Shown: positions 6,458 to 14,152, counted from the stretch's first letter. The stretch: DNA of 33,053 nt from Clostridia bacterium (GCA_017937865.1 JAGBCU010000020.1:1-33053), one strand, 5' to 3'. Numbers and translations: made by a program. Notes: generated by a model from the sequence alone, not told the origin.

Positions 6458-8269
6458 ATGAAAAACCAAAGAAAACGTAGATTTATTGCGGTTCTTATGA
6501 TGTGTATCTTTACTTTTATGTTAGGTACCGTTTGCTCCGCAACCGCTGCTGAGGATGCAGTTGCTTTAGCTGCTGCAGAAGACGATGCAGTTTTCACAGT
6601 TACATACGACCCCGAAGACCCTGAAAGTGCAGTTGAATATGACCTTTCAGACGGCGACTCTGCTTTAGAGTACGTTGGCAGCTATGCTGACAACCTCGAA
6701 GCTGATGAAGATTTCGAAAGCCACGTTAACGCTGCTATTGAAAAGGTTCGTGAGGACATCCCCTCTTATGCAACCTTCTGGGCATTACTTGCTCCTATAG
6801 TTGCTATTGTGCTTGCCCTTATTACAAAAGAGGTTTATTCTTCACTTGTAATCGGTATCATCGTTGGTGGTGCTATTTATGCAAAGTTTAACTTTGAGGG
6901 CACTCTCGTTCACGTTGTAAGCGACGGATTTATTTCTAACGTTGCCGATTCCTACAATATGGGTATTCTTATATTCCTTATTCTTTTAGGTGCTCTCGTT
7001 GCTATGATGAATAAGGCTGGTGGCTCTGCCGCATTCGGTAGATGGGCTGCCACTCACATCAAATCAAGAGTAGGTGCTCAGCTTGCAACAATCGCTCTCG
7101 GTGTTCTTATATTCATCGATGACTATTTCAACTGTCTTACAGTTGGCTCAGTTATGAGACCTGTTGCCGATGCAAGTAAAATTTCAAGAGCAAAGCTCTC
7201 ATACCTTATTGACGCTACTGCTGCACCCGTTTGTATTATCGCTCCTATTTCTTCATGGGCAGCCGCTGTTGCAGGCTTCGCAAGAGGTGCCGGTGCAGAA
7301 AGCGGTATCAGCCTCTTTATTCAGGCTATCCCCTACAATTTCTACGCAATTCTTACAATTATAATGATGCTCTTCCTTGCTATAACAGGTCTTGATTTCG
7401 GTCCTATGAAAAAGCACGAAATCAACGCAAAAGAAAAGGGTGATCTTTTCACAAGCGGTACTGTTCAGGCAATTGAAGAAATGAAAGTAAATGAAAAAGG
7501 CAGAGTTTGCGACCTTATCGTTCCAATCATTATCCTTATCATCAGCTGTATTATAGGTATGATTTACTCAGGCGGATTCTTCAGCGGTGAAAGCTTTATT
7601 GATTCTTTCTCAAACTCTGATGCATCCGTTGGTCTTGCTTACGGTGCTTTCGTTGCAATCATCATTACAGTAATTTTCTATCTTTTCAGAAGAGTTCTTA
7701 CATTCAAATCAATTATGGAATCTCTTCCCGAGGGCTTCAAGGCTATGGTTCCCGCTATTATGATTCTTGCTTGTGCTTGGACTCTTAAGGCTATGACAGA
7801 TTCTCTCGGTGCAAAGATTTTCATTTCTCAGCTTATCGAGGGCAGTGCAGGTGCATTCCAGTCATTCCTTCCCGCAATTATCTTTGTTATTGCTATCGGT
7901 CTTTCATTCGCAACCGGTACATCCTGGGGTACATTCGGTATTCTTATCCCCATCGTGCTCAGCGTATTCGAAGCAGGCGAGCCTATTACAATCGTAGCAA
8001 TTTCTGCTTGTATGGCAGGTGCTGTTTGCGGTGACCACTGCTCACCCATTTCCGATACAACAATTATGGCTTCTGCAGGTGCACAGTGTGACCACCTTAA
8101 CCACGTTTCAACACAGCTTCCCTACGCATTGACAGTTGCAGGCGTTTCAACAGTTGCATACATCATTGCAGGCTTCGTTTCAAACTGGATAATCGTTCTT
8201 CCCATCGCAATCGCTCTTATGATCGGTACTTTGTTTGTAATTAAAACAGTTACAGGAAAGAAAGCGTAA
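6458..8269 (+). CDS. Na+/H+ antiporter NhaC family protein with N-terminal secreted extension
   Basis: Start chosen at ATG 6458, nine bases after GGAAAGG; an upstream frame extension would run through the promoter. The protein has 603 residues. Residues 1-31 look like a signal peptide or signal anchor (MKNQRKRR, then hydrophobic, ending SATAA). Residues 32-100 are very acidic. The polytopic transporter starts near 105 (YATFWALLAPIVAIVLALIT) with about a dozen membrane segments. NhaC-type features include IFIDDYFNCLTVGSVMRPV, APISSWAA, GTSWGTFGILIPI and GDHCSPISDTTIMAS. The family exchanges Na+ for H+ or organic acids across the cytoplasmic membrane; the exact cargo cannot be read from sequence. 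It is transcribed alone from its own promoter, with a hairpin terminator downstream at 8485-8530 formed by a repeat-element end. Confidence 0.9.
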   Translation: MKNQRKRRFIAVLMMCIFTFMLGTVCSATAAEDAVALAAAEDDAVFTVTYDPEDPESAVEYDLSDGDSALEYVGSYADNLEADEDFESHVNAAIEKVREDIPSYATFWALLAPIVAIVLALITKEVYSSLVIGIIVGGAIYAKFNFEGTLVHVVSDGFISNVADSYNMGILIFLILLGALVAMMNKAGGSAAFGRWAATHIKSRVGAQLATIALGVLIFIDDYFNCLTVGSVMRPVADASKISRAKLSYLIDATAAPVCIIAPISSWAAAVAGFARGAGAESGISLFIQAIPYNFYAILTIIMMLFLAITGLDFGPMKKHEINAKEKGDLFTSGTVQAIEEMKVNEKGRVCDLIVPIIILIISCIIGMIYSGGFFSGESFIDSFSNSDASVGLAYGAFVAIIITVIFYLFRRVLTFKSIMESLPEGFKAMVPAIMILACAWTLKAMTDSLGAKIFISQLIEGSAGAFQSFLPAIIFVIAIGLSFATGTSWGTFGILIPIVLSVFEAGEPITIVAISACMAGAVCGDHCSPISDTTIMASAGAQCDHLNHVSTQLPYALTVAGVSTVAYIIAGFVSNWIIVLPIAIALMIGTLFVIKTVTGKKA

Positions 8270-8273
8270 GTAA

Positions 8274-8484
8274 AATTGCAAATTGCAAGTGGCAAGTGGC
8301 AAATTAAGGGGCACTACGTGCCGATTGTAAAGATGCCAGATGCCAGTTCCCAGATGCCAGGGGCTTTGCAAAATGGCAAATTGCAAATGGGAAATGGCAA
8401 ATTAAGTGCGGAATGCGAAGTGCGAAATGCCGATTATAATTGCTCACTTTGTTCGCTAATGAATGATGAATGATGAATAATGAA
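8274..8484. repeat. Heptanucleotide-period repeat block
   Basis: Starts five bases after the NhaC stop. It is made of successive blocks of 7-base units: ATTGCAA twice and GTGGCAA twice (8275-8302); GATGCCA, GATGCCA, GTTCCCA, GATGCCA (about 8332-8359); ATGGCAA, ATTGCAA, ATGGGAA, ATGGCAA (about 8382-8409); GCGGAAT, GCGAAGT, GCGAAAT; and TGAATGA, TGAATGA, TGAATAA near 8460-8480. The same block types, in related order, recur at 93-345, 9119-9240, 22045-22257 and 32617-32710. Confidence 0.8.
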
Positions 8485-8530
8485 GGGTCTGCGACGGCAT
8501 TATAAAATGTCATCGCAGACCTTGTTTTTT
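8485..8530 (+). terminator. Hairpin plus T-tract downstream of NhaC
   Basis: Each 38-base end of the element is itself a near-perfect hairpin (GGTCTGCGA... /...TCGCAGACC, 16-bp arms with two imperfect pairs). Here it is followed by TTGTTTTTT, which would act as an intrinsic terminator for the antiporter gene. Confidence 0.6.
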
Positions 8531-8694
8531 ATATATAAATTAAGTTGTGGCGATAGCCTATCCCTCTTTTTCTCGAAGAGAAAAGGAGGGGGGACCGACG
8601 CCGTCAGGCGTTGGTGGGTGGTACCCGACGTGAGCCCTCGAACGTCGTTGAATCGTTAGATTCAACTGTAACACACTCACTGCTACCGTTATCT

Positions 8695-8832
8695 ATATTT
8701 AGGAGAAATTTTAAAACATAACCTTTTAAAATCTTATATCAAACTTTTTTCTTCGTCGGTCATATTTTTTCGCATTTCAACTGCATATTTTTTTAATTCT
8801 GGATTTATAGGTAACGGTTTTCTTTTATCCAT
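8695..8832 (-). pseudogene. Decayed N-terminal fragment of a DUF559-family endonuclease-like gene
   Basis: On the minus strand, AAAGGAGCAAGAA precedes an ATG at 8832 opening a 32-codon frame (MDKRKPLPINPELKKYAVEM, then RKNMTDEEKSLI) that stops at 8734. The RxNMTxxEKxLW start is typical of DUF559 (VSR-like nuclease) proteins. After the stop, a shifted frame reads DF-KGYVLKFL, which matches the family's next segment, so a base loss and a stop have broken the gene; the catalytic part is absent. The fragment lies in the middle of the inverted-end element, suggesting it was once the element's cargo. The family assignment is from recognition of the motif only. Confidence 0.6.
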
Positions 8833-9117
8833 TTCTTGCTCCTTTACTTTTTCGCGGTGGTTAGTTTATTACAATTGAAGCTAATGCTTCAACTACGCGA
8901 CCTTGTCGCGTAGGGTACCACCCACCGTTCCGATTGAAGTTTATATCTACAGTAATTTGTCACCCGAAGTCAACTTTGTCTTAAAAGATGATTATCGAAA
9001 GAACGGTCCCCCCTCCTTTTTTACTGCGTAAAAAAAGAGTGATAGGCTTCGCTACAATTTAGTTTATAAAAAAACCAACAGGTCTGCGATGACATTTTAT
9101 AATGCCGTCGCAGACCC

Positions 9118-9259
9118 TTAATTTGCCACTTGCCATTTCCCATTTTCAATTTTGCGAACGTAGTGAGCTTTACAATGTCGACCGCAGGTCCCAACACTCC
9201 TCACTCCTAACTCCTAACTCCTCACTAAATTGTGTGCGAAGCCTCTGGCATCTTTAATT
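9118..9259. repeat. Heptanucleotide-period repeat block
   Basis: Begins with TTTGCCA, CTTGCCA, TTTCCCA units right after the element end, then GCGAACGTAGTGAGC, then four clean 7-base units ACTCCTC, ACTCCTA, ACTCCTA, ACTCCTC (9196-9223) and a CTCTGGCATCT module. No gene is present. Confidence 0.75.
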
Positions 9260-9455
9260 GCGATATACAAGCGGGGCTTGTGCGATATATTTTGTTTGAC
9301 AAAATGCGATATATTTCGCTACGCTCAATGCGATATGATATAAATCCTTACTTTTCTCGTGCCGTAGGCACATATCGCACCGAAGGTATATCGCGTACAA
9401 GGTACATATCGCAAATCCGTCAGGATTTATATCGCGGTGCTTTCGCACCATATTT
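9260..9455. repeat. Hairpin array with GCGATAT/ATATCGC spacers
   Basis: GCGATAT occurs at 9260, 9282, 9306 and 9330. The spacer then flips to ATATCGC at 9372, 9388, 9406 and 9429. Between the spacers are unrelated hairpins: CAAGC/GCTTG, TTTTGT/ACAAAA, GTGCC/GGCAC, ACC/GGT, GTAC/GTAC, AAATCC/GGATTT, GGTGC/GCACC. The plan is the same as the 2924-3091 array but with a different spacer word. Open frames across it are repeat translations. Confidence 0.82.
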
Positions 9456-9525
9456 GCCACTTGCCATTTCCCATTTGCCATTTATAATCGCCACGAAGTG
9501 CCCCTTCACTCCTCACCCCTAACTT
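9456..9525. repeat. Heptanucleotide-period repeat block
   Basis: TTTGCCA, CTTGCCA, TTTCCCA, TTTGCCA units, then TTTATAATCG and GAAGTGCCCCTT, then CACTCCTCACCCCTAACTTA. It ends about 11 bases before the -35 of the ABC transporter promoter. Confidence 0.7.
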
Positions 9526-9535
9526 ACTTTTTCTA

Positions 9536-9564
9536 TTGACTAATTGCCTTTTCGGGTGTAAAAT
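9536..9564 (+). promoter_or_regulatory. Sigma-A-type promoter for the ABC transporter pair
   Basis: TTGACT (9536-9541), 17-base spacer, TAAAAT (9559-9564), 45 bases upstream of the TTG start. The long repeat block ends just before it. Confidence 0.65.
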
Positions 9565-9608
9565 ATATAATTGAATTATTTTGTATTTCTTTGATTGGAG
9601 GAATATTT

Positions 9609-10307
9609 TTGGATATCATTACTGCCCAGAGATTATCTAAATCTTACGGCGATAATAACGTGCTTAATGATATGTATTTTACCCTCCCGAAGGGCGAGGT
9701 TATCGGTCTTTTCGGTCCTAACGGTTGCGGTAAAACTACCCTTATGAAAATTCTTACAGGGCTTATTCACGATTACGACGGCTCTGTTCTTATAAACGGT
9801 AACGTGCCGGGTGAAAAAACAAAGGCTTTTACCGCTTATCTTCCCGAGCAGACCTTTGTTCACGATTGGATGAGAAACATTGATGCTGTTGATTATTTCA
9901 ACGATTTCTTTACTGATTTTGACAAAAACAAGGCTCTTGAAATGCTTAAAAAATTCGGTCTTCCCGAAAAGCAGAAATCAAAAACAATGTCAAAGGGTAT
10001 GCAGGAAAAGTTACTTCTTTCTCTTGTAATGTCAAGAAAAGCAGAGCTTTACATTCTTGACGAGCCTATGGGCGGTGTTGACCCTGCTACAAGAGCAGGA
10101 ATTCTCAATTTCATTATGGAAAACTATGCGGATAAAGCAACACTTCTCATTTCAACCCATCTTATAAATGATTTACAGTCCGTATTTACTCACGCTCTCT
10201 TTATCGGTGGCGGTAAGGTGCTTATAAACGATAGCGTTGAAGCACTTACTAAGGACGGTAAAACTATTGAGGACATTTTTAAGGAGGTATTCAGCAATGT
10301 TTGGTAA
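9609..10307 (+). CDS. ABC transporter ATP-binding protein
   Basis: Start chosen at TTG 9609, six bases after GGAGGA; the earlier in-frame TTG at 9591 would place the ribosome site inside the gene. 232 residues: Walker A GPNGCGKT near residue 37, a Q-loop region (LPEQTF), a degenerate signature TMSKGMQEKL, Walker B LYILDEP, D-loop GGVD and the switch histidine in STHLI. This is a single nucleotide-binding domain of the ABC-2 exporter type. Its stop overlaps the next gene by 11 bases, so the two form one unit with the permease. Cargo unknown. Confidence 0.9.
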   Translation: MDIITAQRLSKSYGDNNVLNDMYFTLPKGEVIGLFGPNGCGKTTLMKILTGLIHDYDGSVLINGNVPGEKTKAFTAYLPEQTFVHDWMRNIDAVDYFNDFFTDFDKNKALEMLKKFGLPEKQKSKTMSKGMQEKLLLSLVMSRKAELYILDEPMGGVDPATRAGILNFIMENYADKATLLISTHLINDLQSVFTHALFIGGGKVLINDSVEALTKDGKTIEDIFKEVFSNVW

Positions 10308-11121
10308 GCTCTTAAAAAATGACCTTAAAGCACAGTGGCATTCAATTTCCACTATCTTTCTTTGTATCGCTTTTGTTGCAGTTGGTGCTGAAATTTTCAC
10401 TCTTACTACAAAGCAACAGGCTATGAAGGTTTTAGGCGGAATGCTTGTTTTTATAGCTTTAGGCTTCGCTTGTATCGTTGTTCTTATTGCCGTAGCTCTT
10501 ATGTTTTCAAAAACTATGTTTGGAAGAGCGGGTTACCTTACTCTTTCAATCCCCGTTAAAACGAGCTCCTTGCTTATTTCTAAAACAGTTTCCGGTCTTA
10601 TCTGGATTTTCTCTGTTTATGCTCTTTTTATCGGCTCGTTATTTTTGTGGGTTTATCAGGTAAAGCAAACCTTAGGTAATCAGATTTTAGACAGTGTTGA
10701 AAGTATACTTACTATTTTCGGTGTCCCATCATTTCTTACAATTTTTATAGGAATTTTATTTTTCCTTATTTCCCTTGCGGTGTTAACCTTAGTTATGGTT
10801 CAGGCTCTTCAGTTAAGCATCACCCTTTCTAATATTTCACCAATTTCAAAATTCGGAAATATAGGAATAATTGTAATGTTCTTCGTTATTTTCCTTGTTG
10901 TTCAGACAGTAACAACCGAGCTTTCAGACCTTTTACCTATCGGCTTTGTTGTTGATGCTGATACTGTTAAATTTACAAGCAATATTGTAAGAACAAAAGC
11001 CGCTATGGGCGGTGGCGGATTATCAATCGGTATTTGCGGTTCTATTTTCCGTCTTTTAGCCGCTATCGGTCTTCACTACCCCACAGTTTATTTAATTCAG
11101 CATAAAATTAACATTAAGTAA
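10297..11121 (+). CDS. ABC transporter permease (ABC-2-like membrane subunit)
   Basis: Start at ATG 10297, ten bases after AAGGAGG and inside the last codons of the ATPase gene. 274 residues with about six hydrophobic segments: STIFLCIAFVAVGAEIFTL, a long one around ALGFACIVVLIAVALM, further ones near SGLIWIFSVYALFIGSLFLW, FLTIFIGILFFLISLAVLTL and GIIVMFFVIFLVVQTV, and a last one near the C-terminus. No large extracellular domain. Two half-subunits of each type probably make the exporter. Substrate not predictable; self-immunity or membrane-stress roles are possible for such small two-gene exporters. Confidence 0.8.
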   Translation: MFGKLLKNDLKAQWHSISTIFLCIAFVAVGAEIFTLTTKQQAMKVLGGMLVFIALGFACIVVLIAVALMFSKTMFGRAGYLTLSIPVKTSSLLISKTVSGLIWIFSVYALFIGSLFLWVYQVKQTLGNQILDSVESILTIFGVPSFLTIFIGILFFLISLAVLTLVMVQALQLSITLSNISPISKFGNIGIIVMFFVIFLVVQTVTTELSDLLPIGFVVDADTVKFTSNIVRTKAAMGGGGLSIGICGSIFRLLAAIGLHYPTVYLIQHKINIK

Positions 11122-11190
11122 TCAGAAAAATTAAATAAGCTTTTATATCATTTCAGGTAATCAATTTGTCTTACGAAAGGACGTTTTAAT

Positions 11191-12969
11191 ATGGATAATA
11201 TGAACGGTCTTAAAAGAACCGTTTACTGCGGTGAGCTTCGCGCCGAAAACATCGGCGAAGAGGTTACCGTTTGCGGTTGGGTTGCAAAGCAACGTGACTT
11301 AGGTGCTCTTATTTTCATTGATTTGCGTGACAGAACAGGTATTGTTCAGTTAGCCTTTGACGAAAATACAGACAAGGAAATTTTTGAAAAGGCTTTTGCG
11401 GCAAGAAGCGAATTTGTACTTATGGCAAAGGGTGTTGTTCGCGAAAGATCCTCTAAAAACTCTGAAATTCCCACAGGTGATATTGAAATCGACGTTAAGG
11501 ATTTAAGAGTTCTTTCAAAGAGCGAAACTCCCCCCTTTGATATTGTTGAAAACTGTCAGACAGCGGAGCTTACAAGACTTAAATACAGATATCTTGACCT
11601 TCGCCGTCCCGATTTACAGAAAAATATTCTTTTCCGTCATAAAGTAACAAAAATTACCCGTGACTATTTCGACGAAAACGGCTTTATTGAGATTGAAACA
11701 CCTATGCTCATTAAATCAACTCCCGAGGGTGCAAGAGACTTCCTTGTTCCCAGCCGTATTCATCAGGGTAGCTTCTATGCTCTTCCCCAGTCACCTCAGC
11801 TTTATAAACAGCTTTCAATGGTAGCAGGCTTCGACAGATATATGCAGATTGCCCGTTGCTTCCGCGACGAAGACTTAAGAGCTGACCGTCAGCCCGAATT
11901 CACACAGATTGACCTTGAAATGTCCTTCGTTACTATGGAAGACGTTCTTAAAATCGGTGAAGGCTATATGGCAAGAGTTTTCAAGGAAACTCTCGGTGTT
12001 GATATTCCTCTTCCCCTTCCCCGTCTTACTTATAAAGAAGCAATGGAGCGCTACGGCTCAGACAAGCCCGATACACGCTTCGGTATGGAAATTTTTGACC
12101 TTACCGACGAGGTTAAGGATTGCGGATTCTCTGTATTCTCTTCTGCAGTACAGGGTGGCGGTAGTGTAAGAGGTATTACCGCTAAAAACGCAGTTTCTGT
12201 TTACACAAGAAAAGAAATTGACAAGCTTACAGAGTTTGCAAGAGGTATCGGTGCTAAGGGTCTTGCCTGGATAAGACTTACCGACGACGGCGTTGCTTCA
12301 TCCTTTGCTAAATTTATGACCGAGGACGAAATGAACGCAATTCTTGCAAAAGCAGGTGCTGAAAAGGGCGACGTTGTTTTCATTATCGCTGATACAAAGA
12401 ACAGCTCCGTTCTTTCAGTTTTAGGTGCTCTTCGTAACGAAGCAGCTAAAAAGCTTGATATTATCGGTGATGGCTTCAATCTTCTCTGGATTGTTGAATT
12501 TCCCTTCTTCGATTGGGACGAGGATGCAGGTCAGTTTGTTGCTATGCATCATCCCTTCACATCTCCCCTTCCCGAGTGCCTTCCCTACCTTGAAACTGAC
12601 AAAGCATCAGTTCGTGCAGAGGCTTACGACCTTGTTCTTAACGGTATTGAGCTTTCATCAGGCTCTATTCGTATTACAAACCCCGAGCTTCAGGATAGAA
12701 TTTTCAAGCTCCTCGGTCTTTCAGACGAAGAGGCTCAACAGAAATTCGGCTATCTTCTTGATGCATTCAAATTCGGTCCTCCCCCTCACGGTGGTATGGG
12801 TATCGGTCTTGACAGACTTATTATGCAGCTTCTCAAGGCAGATTCATTAAGAGACGTTATTGCATTCCCCAAGGTACAGAATGCAAGCGAGCCTATGACA
12901 GAATGTCCCTCAAGAGTTGATAATCTTCAGCTCGACGAGTTAGGAATAGGTATTATAGAAGAAAAATAA
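11191..12969 (+). CDS. aspS: Aspartate--tRNA ligase
   Basis: 592 residues, the usual length of bacterial AspRS. N-terminal OB-fold anticodon domain (VCGWVAKQRDLGALIFIDLRDR, about 27-48). Class II core with motif 2 FRDEDLRADRQPEFTQID, and motif 3 GMGIGLDRLIM near the C-terminus; the bacterial GAD insertion lies between (about 290-420). It charges tRNA-Asp with aspartate in the cytoplasm. Ribosome site GAAAGGACG upstream of the ATG. It starts 69 bases after the ABC permease and may be read from that promoter or its own. No T-box leader was seen upstream. Confidence 0.97.
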   Translation: MDNMNGLKRTVYCGELRAENIGEEVTVCGWVAKQRDLGALIFIDLRDRTGIVQLAFDENTDKEIFEKAFAARSEFVLMAKGVVRERSSKNSEIPTGDIEIDVKDLRVLSKSETPPFDIVENCQTAELTRLKYRYLDLRRPDLQKNILFRHKVTKITRDYFDENGFIEIETPMLIKSTPEGARDFLVPSRIHQGSFYALPQSPQLYKQLSMVAGFDRYMQIARCFRDEDLRADRQPEFTQIDLEMSFVTMEDVLKIGEGYMARVFKETLGVDIPLPLPRLTYKEAMERYGSDKPDTRFGMEIFDLTDEVKDCGFSVFSSAVQGGGSVRGITAKNAVSVYTRKEIDKLTEFARGIGAKGLAWIRLTDDGVASSFAKFMTEDEMNAILAKAGAEKGDVVFIIADTKNSSVLSVLGALRNEAAKKLDIIGDGFNLLWIVEFPFFDWDEDAGQFVAMHHPFTSPLPECLPYLETDKASVRAEAYDLVLNGIELSSGSIRITNPELQDRIFKLLGLSDEEAQQKFGYLLDAFKFGPPPHGGMGIGLDRLIMQLLKADSLRDVIAFPKVQNASEPMTECPSRVDNLQLDELGIGIIEEK

Positions 12970-12994
12970 TTGTAATATTGATTTTTAGTTGCAT

Positions 12995-13060
12995 TTTTGC
13001 CCTTGTTTAGTGCTAAAATGTTAAAAAACACTTGAAAATAAGGGCAAAATGTTATACTAT
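12995..13060 (+). promoter_or_regulatory. Promoter and inverted repeat upstream of efp
   Basis: A 10-base inverted repeat, TTTTGCCCTT (12995-13004) and AAGGGCAAAA (13040-13049), spans a likely promoter: TTGAAA at 13032-13037 and TATACT/TACTAT at 13053-13060 (spacing 15-17). The repeat could be an operator or a weak terminator of aspS; there is no clear T-tract. Confidence 0.45.
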
Positions 13061-13103
13061 GTACTATGTAGAAAAATGAAATTCATTTTCGGAGGATTTA
13101 TTT

Positions 13104-13661
13104 ATGGTAACAGCAGGCGATTTTAAAAACGGCGTAACATTCGAAATGGACGGTAAGGTTTATTCTATTATCGAATTCCAGCACGTTAAACCCGGTAAAG
13201 GTGCAGCTTTCGTACGTACAAAAATCAGAGACGTAATCAACGGAAGCGTTACAGAAAAAACCTTTAACCCCACAGAAAAATTCCCTACAGCTTTCATTGA
13301 GAGAAAAGATATGGAATATTCTTATGAGGACGGCGGTCTTTACTACTTTATGGATCAGGAAACTTATGAGATGATTCCCGTTGATGCAAGTAATCTTAGC
13401 GACAACTTCAAGTTCGTTAAAGAAAATATGGTTTGTAAGATTCTTTCTTACAAGGGTAACGTTTTCGGCGTAGAGCCCCCCACATTCGTTACTCTTAAAA
13501 TTGCTAAAACAGACCCCGGTTTTGCAGGTAACACAGCTACTAACGCTACAAAGCCCGCTACTCTTGAAACAGGTGCTGAAATTAAAGTTCCCCTCTTTAT
13601 TGATGAAGGTGAAGAAATCAACATCGATACAAGAACAGGTGAGTATCTCTCAAGAGCATAA
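13104..13661 (+). CDS. efp: Elongation factor P
   Basis: 185 residues, the standard EF-P length with three beta-barrel domains. It relieves ribosome stalling at polyproline stretches. The tip loop of domain I reads KPGKGAAF, with Lys32 at the position that is modified in other bacteria (beta-lysyl in E. coli, 5-aminopentanol in Bacillus); the modifying genes are not in this window. The C-terminal signature [12 protein letters not shown] is present. Ribosome site CGGAGGA eight bases upstream of the ATG. Confidence 0.97.
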   Translation: MVTAGDFKNGVTFEMDGKVYSIIEFQHVKPGKGAAFVRTKIRDVINGSVTEKTFNPTEKFPTAFIERKDMEYSYEDGGLYYFMDQETYEMIPVDASNLSDNFKFVKENMVCKILSYKGNVFGVEPPTFVTLKIAKTDPGFAGNTATNATKPATLETGAEIKVPLFIDEGEEINIDTRTGEYLSRA

Positions 13662-13681
13662 TTGACTTGAATTCAGTCAAT
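13661..13681. promoter_or_regulatory. Palindrome between efp and the acidic protein gene
   Basis: ATTGACT and AGTCAAT arms around TGAATTC, overlapping the efp stop codon. The left arm contains TTGACT, a possible -35. It could be an operator or processing site; weak evidence. Confidence 0.3.
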
Positions 13682-13717
13682 ACTAAATACTGTTTTGATA
13701 TTTAAGGAGGTCATTTT

Positions 13718-14152
13718 ATGACACTTACAGAAAAGGTTGCATACCTTAAAGGTCTTGCTGAAGGTCTTGACCTTAAGAAAGACGACAAAGAAACAAAGAT
13801 TTTTGAAGCTATTTTCGATATTCTTGAAGATTTAGCTCTTACAGTTACTGATATTGATGAAGACCTCAGTGCTGTTGAAGAATTCGTTGATGCTATCGAC
13901 GAAGACCTTGATGAGCTTGAAGAATATGTTTACTGCGACGAGGATGACGATTTCTGTTGCTGTGACGATGATGAGGATGACCTCTACGAAGTAGAGTGCC
14001 CCTCTTGCGGTGAGGAAATTTTCCTTGACGAAGAAATGCTTGATGAAGAATATATTGAATGCCCTGCTTGCGGTGAAAAGCTTGAGCTTGACATCGATTG
14101 GGACGATTGCGATTGTGACTGCGATTGCGGTTGCTGTGGCGACGAAGAATAA
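13718..14152 (+). CDS. CD1247-like acidic protein with zinc ribbon and Cys/Asp tail
   Basis: 144 residues with an AAGGAGG ribosome site. Residues 1-70 form an amphipathic, acidic helical or coiled-coil region (TEKVAYLKGLAEGLDL..., VTDIDEDLSAVEEFVDAIDE) of the type annotated in Clostridia as a CD1247 N-terminal domain. Next come a Cys-rich acidic linker (C73, C80-C82), a zinc ribbon with C94xxC97 and C115xxC118 (CPSCGEE / CPACGEK), and a tail of alternating Asp-Cys (C131, 133, 135, 137, then C139-C140). Very acidic overall; cytoplasmic. Function unknown. It follows efp by 56 bases and ends at a strong terminator. Zinc storage, protein interaction or nucleic-acid mimicry are all possible, none shown. 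Confidence 0.8.
   Translation: MTLTEKVAYLKGLAEGLDLKKDDKETKIFEAIFDILEDLALTVTDIDEDLSAVEEFVDAIDEDLDELEEYVYCDEDDDFCCCDDDEDDLYEVECPSCGEEIFLDEEMLDEEYIECPACGEKLELDIDWDDCDCDCDCGCCGDEE

Larger units (their letters stand above)
8485..9117. mobile_element. 633-bp non-autonomous element with long inverted ends (MITE-like)
   Basis: The outer 38 bases (8485-8522) are perfectly repeated in inverse at 9080-9117, beginning GGGTCTGCGACGG. Similarity continues inward, imperfectly, for about 113 bases to GGAGGGGGGACCG (left, ending 8597) and its complement (right, starting 9004). Inside lie several perfect small hairpins (GTTGAATC/GATTCAAC on the left; TACGCGAC/GTCGCGTA and TTGAAGC/GCTTCAA on the right), a shared GGTGGGTGGTACCC motif in opposite orientations, and a decayed DUF559-like fragment. 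No transposase gene is present and no clear target duplication was found. Related ends occur at 25-75 and 32750-32800, so it is a family. Confidence 0.75.

Noticed and set aside
8605..8640. GGGTGGTACC resembling a T-box antiterminator
   Set aside because: No stem I, specifier loop or downstream synthetase gene, and the motif recurs in inverse at about 8918-8931 as part of the repeat element.
9232..9522. Open frames of 75-96 residues on both strands
   Set aside because: Both strands are open only because the array is palindromic; products contain repeated RYI-type units from GCGATAT.
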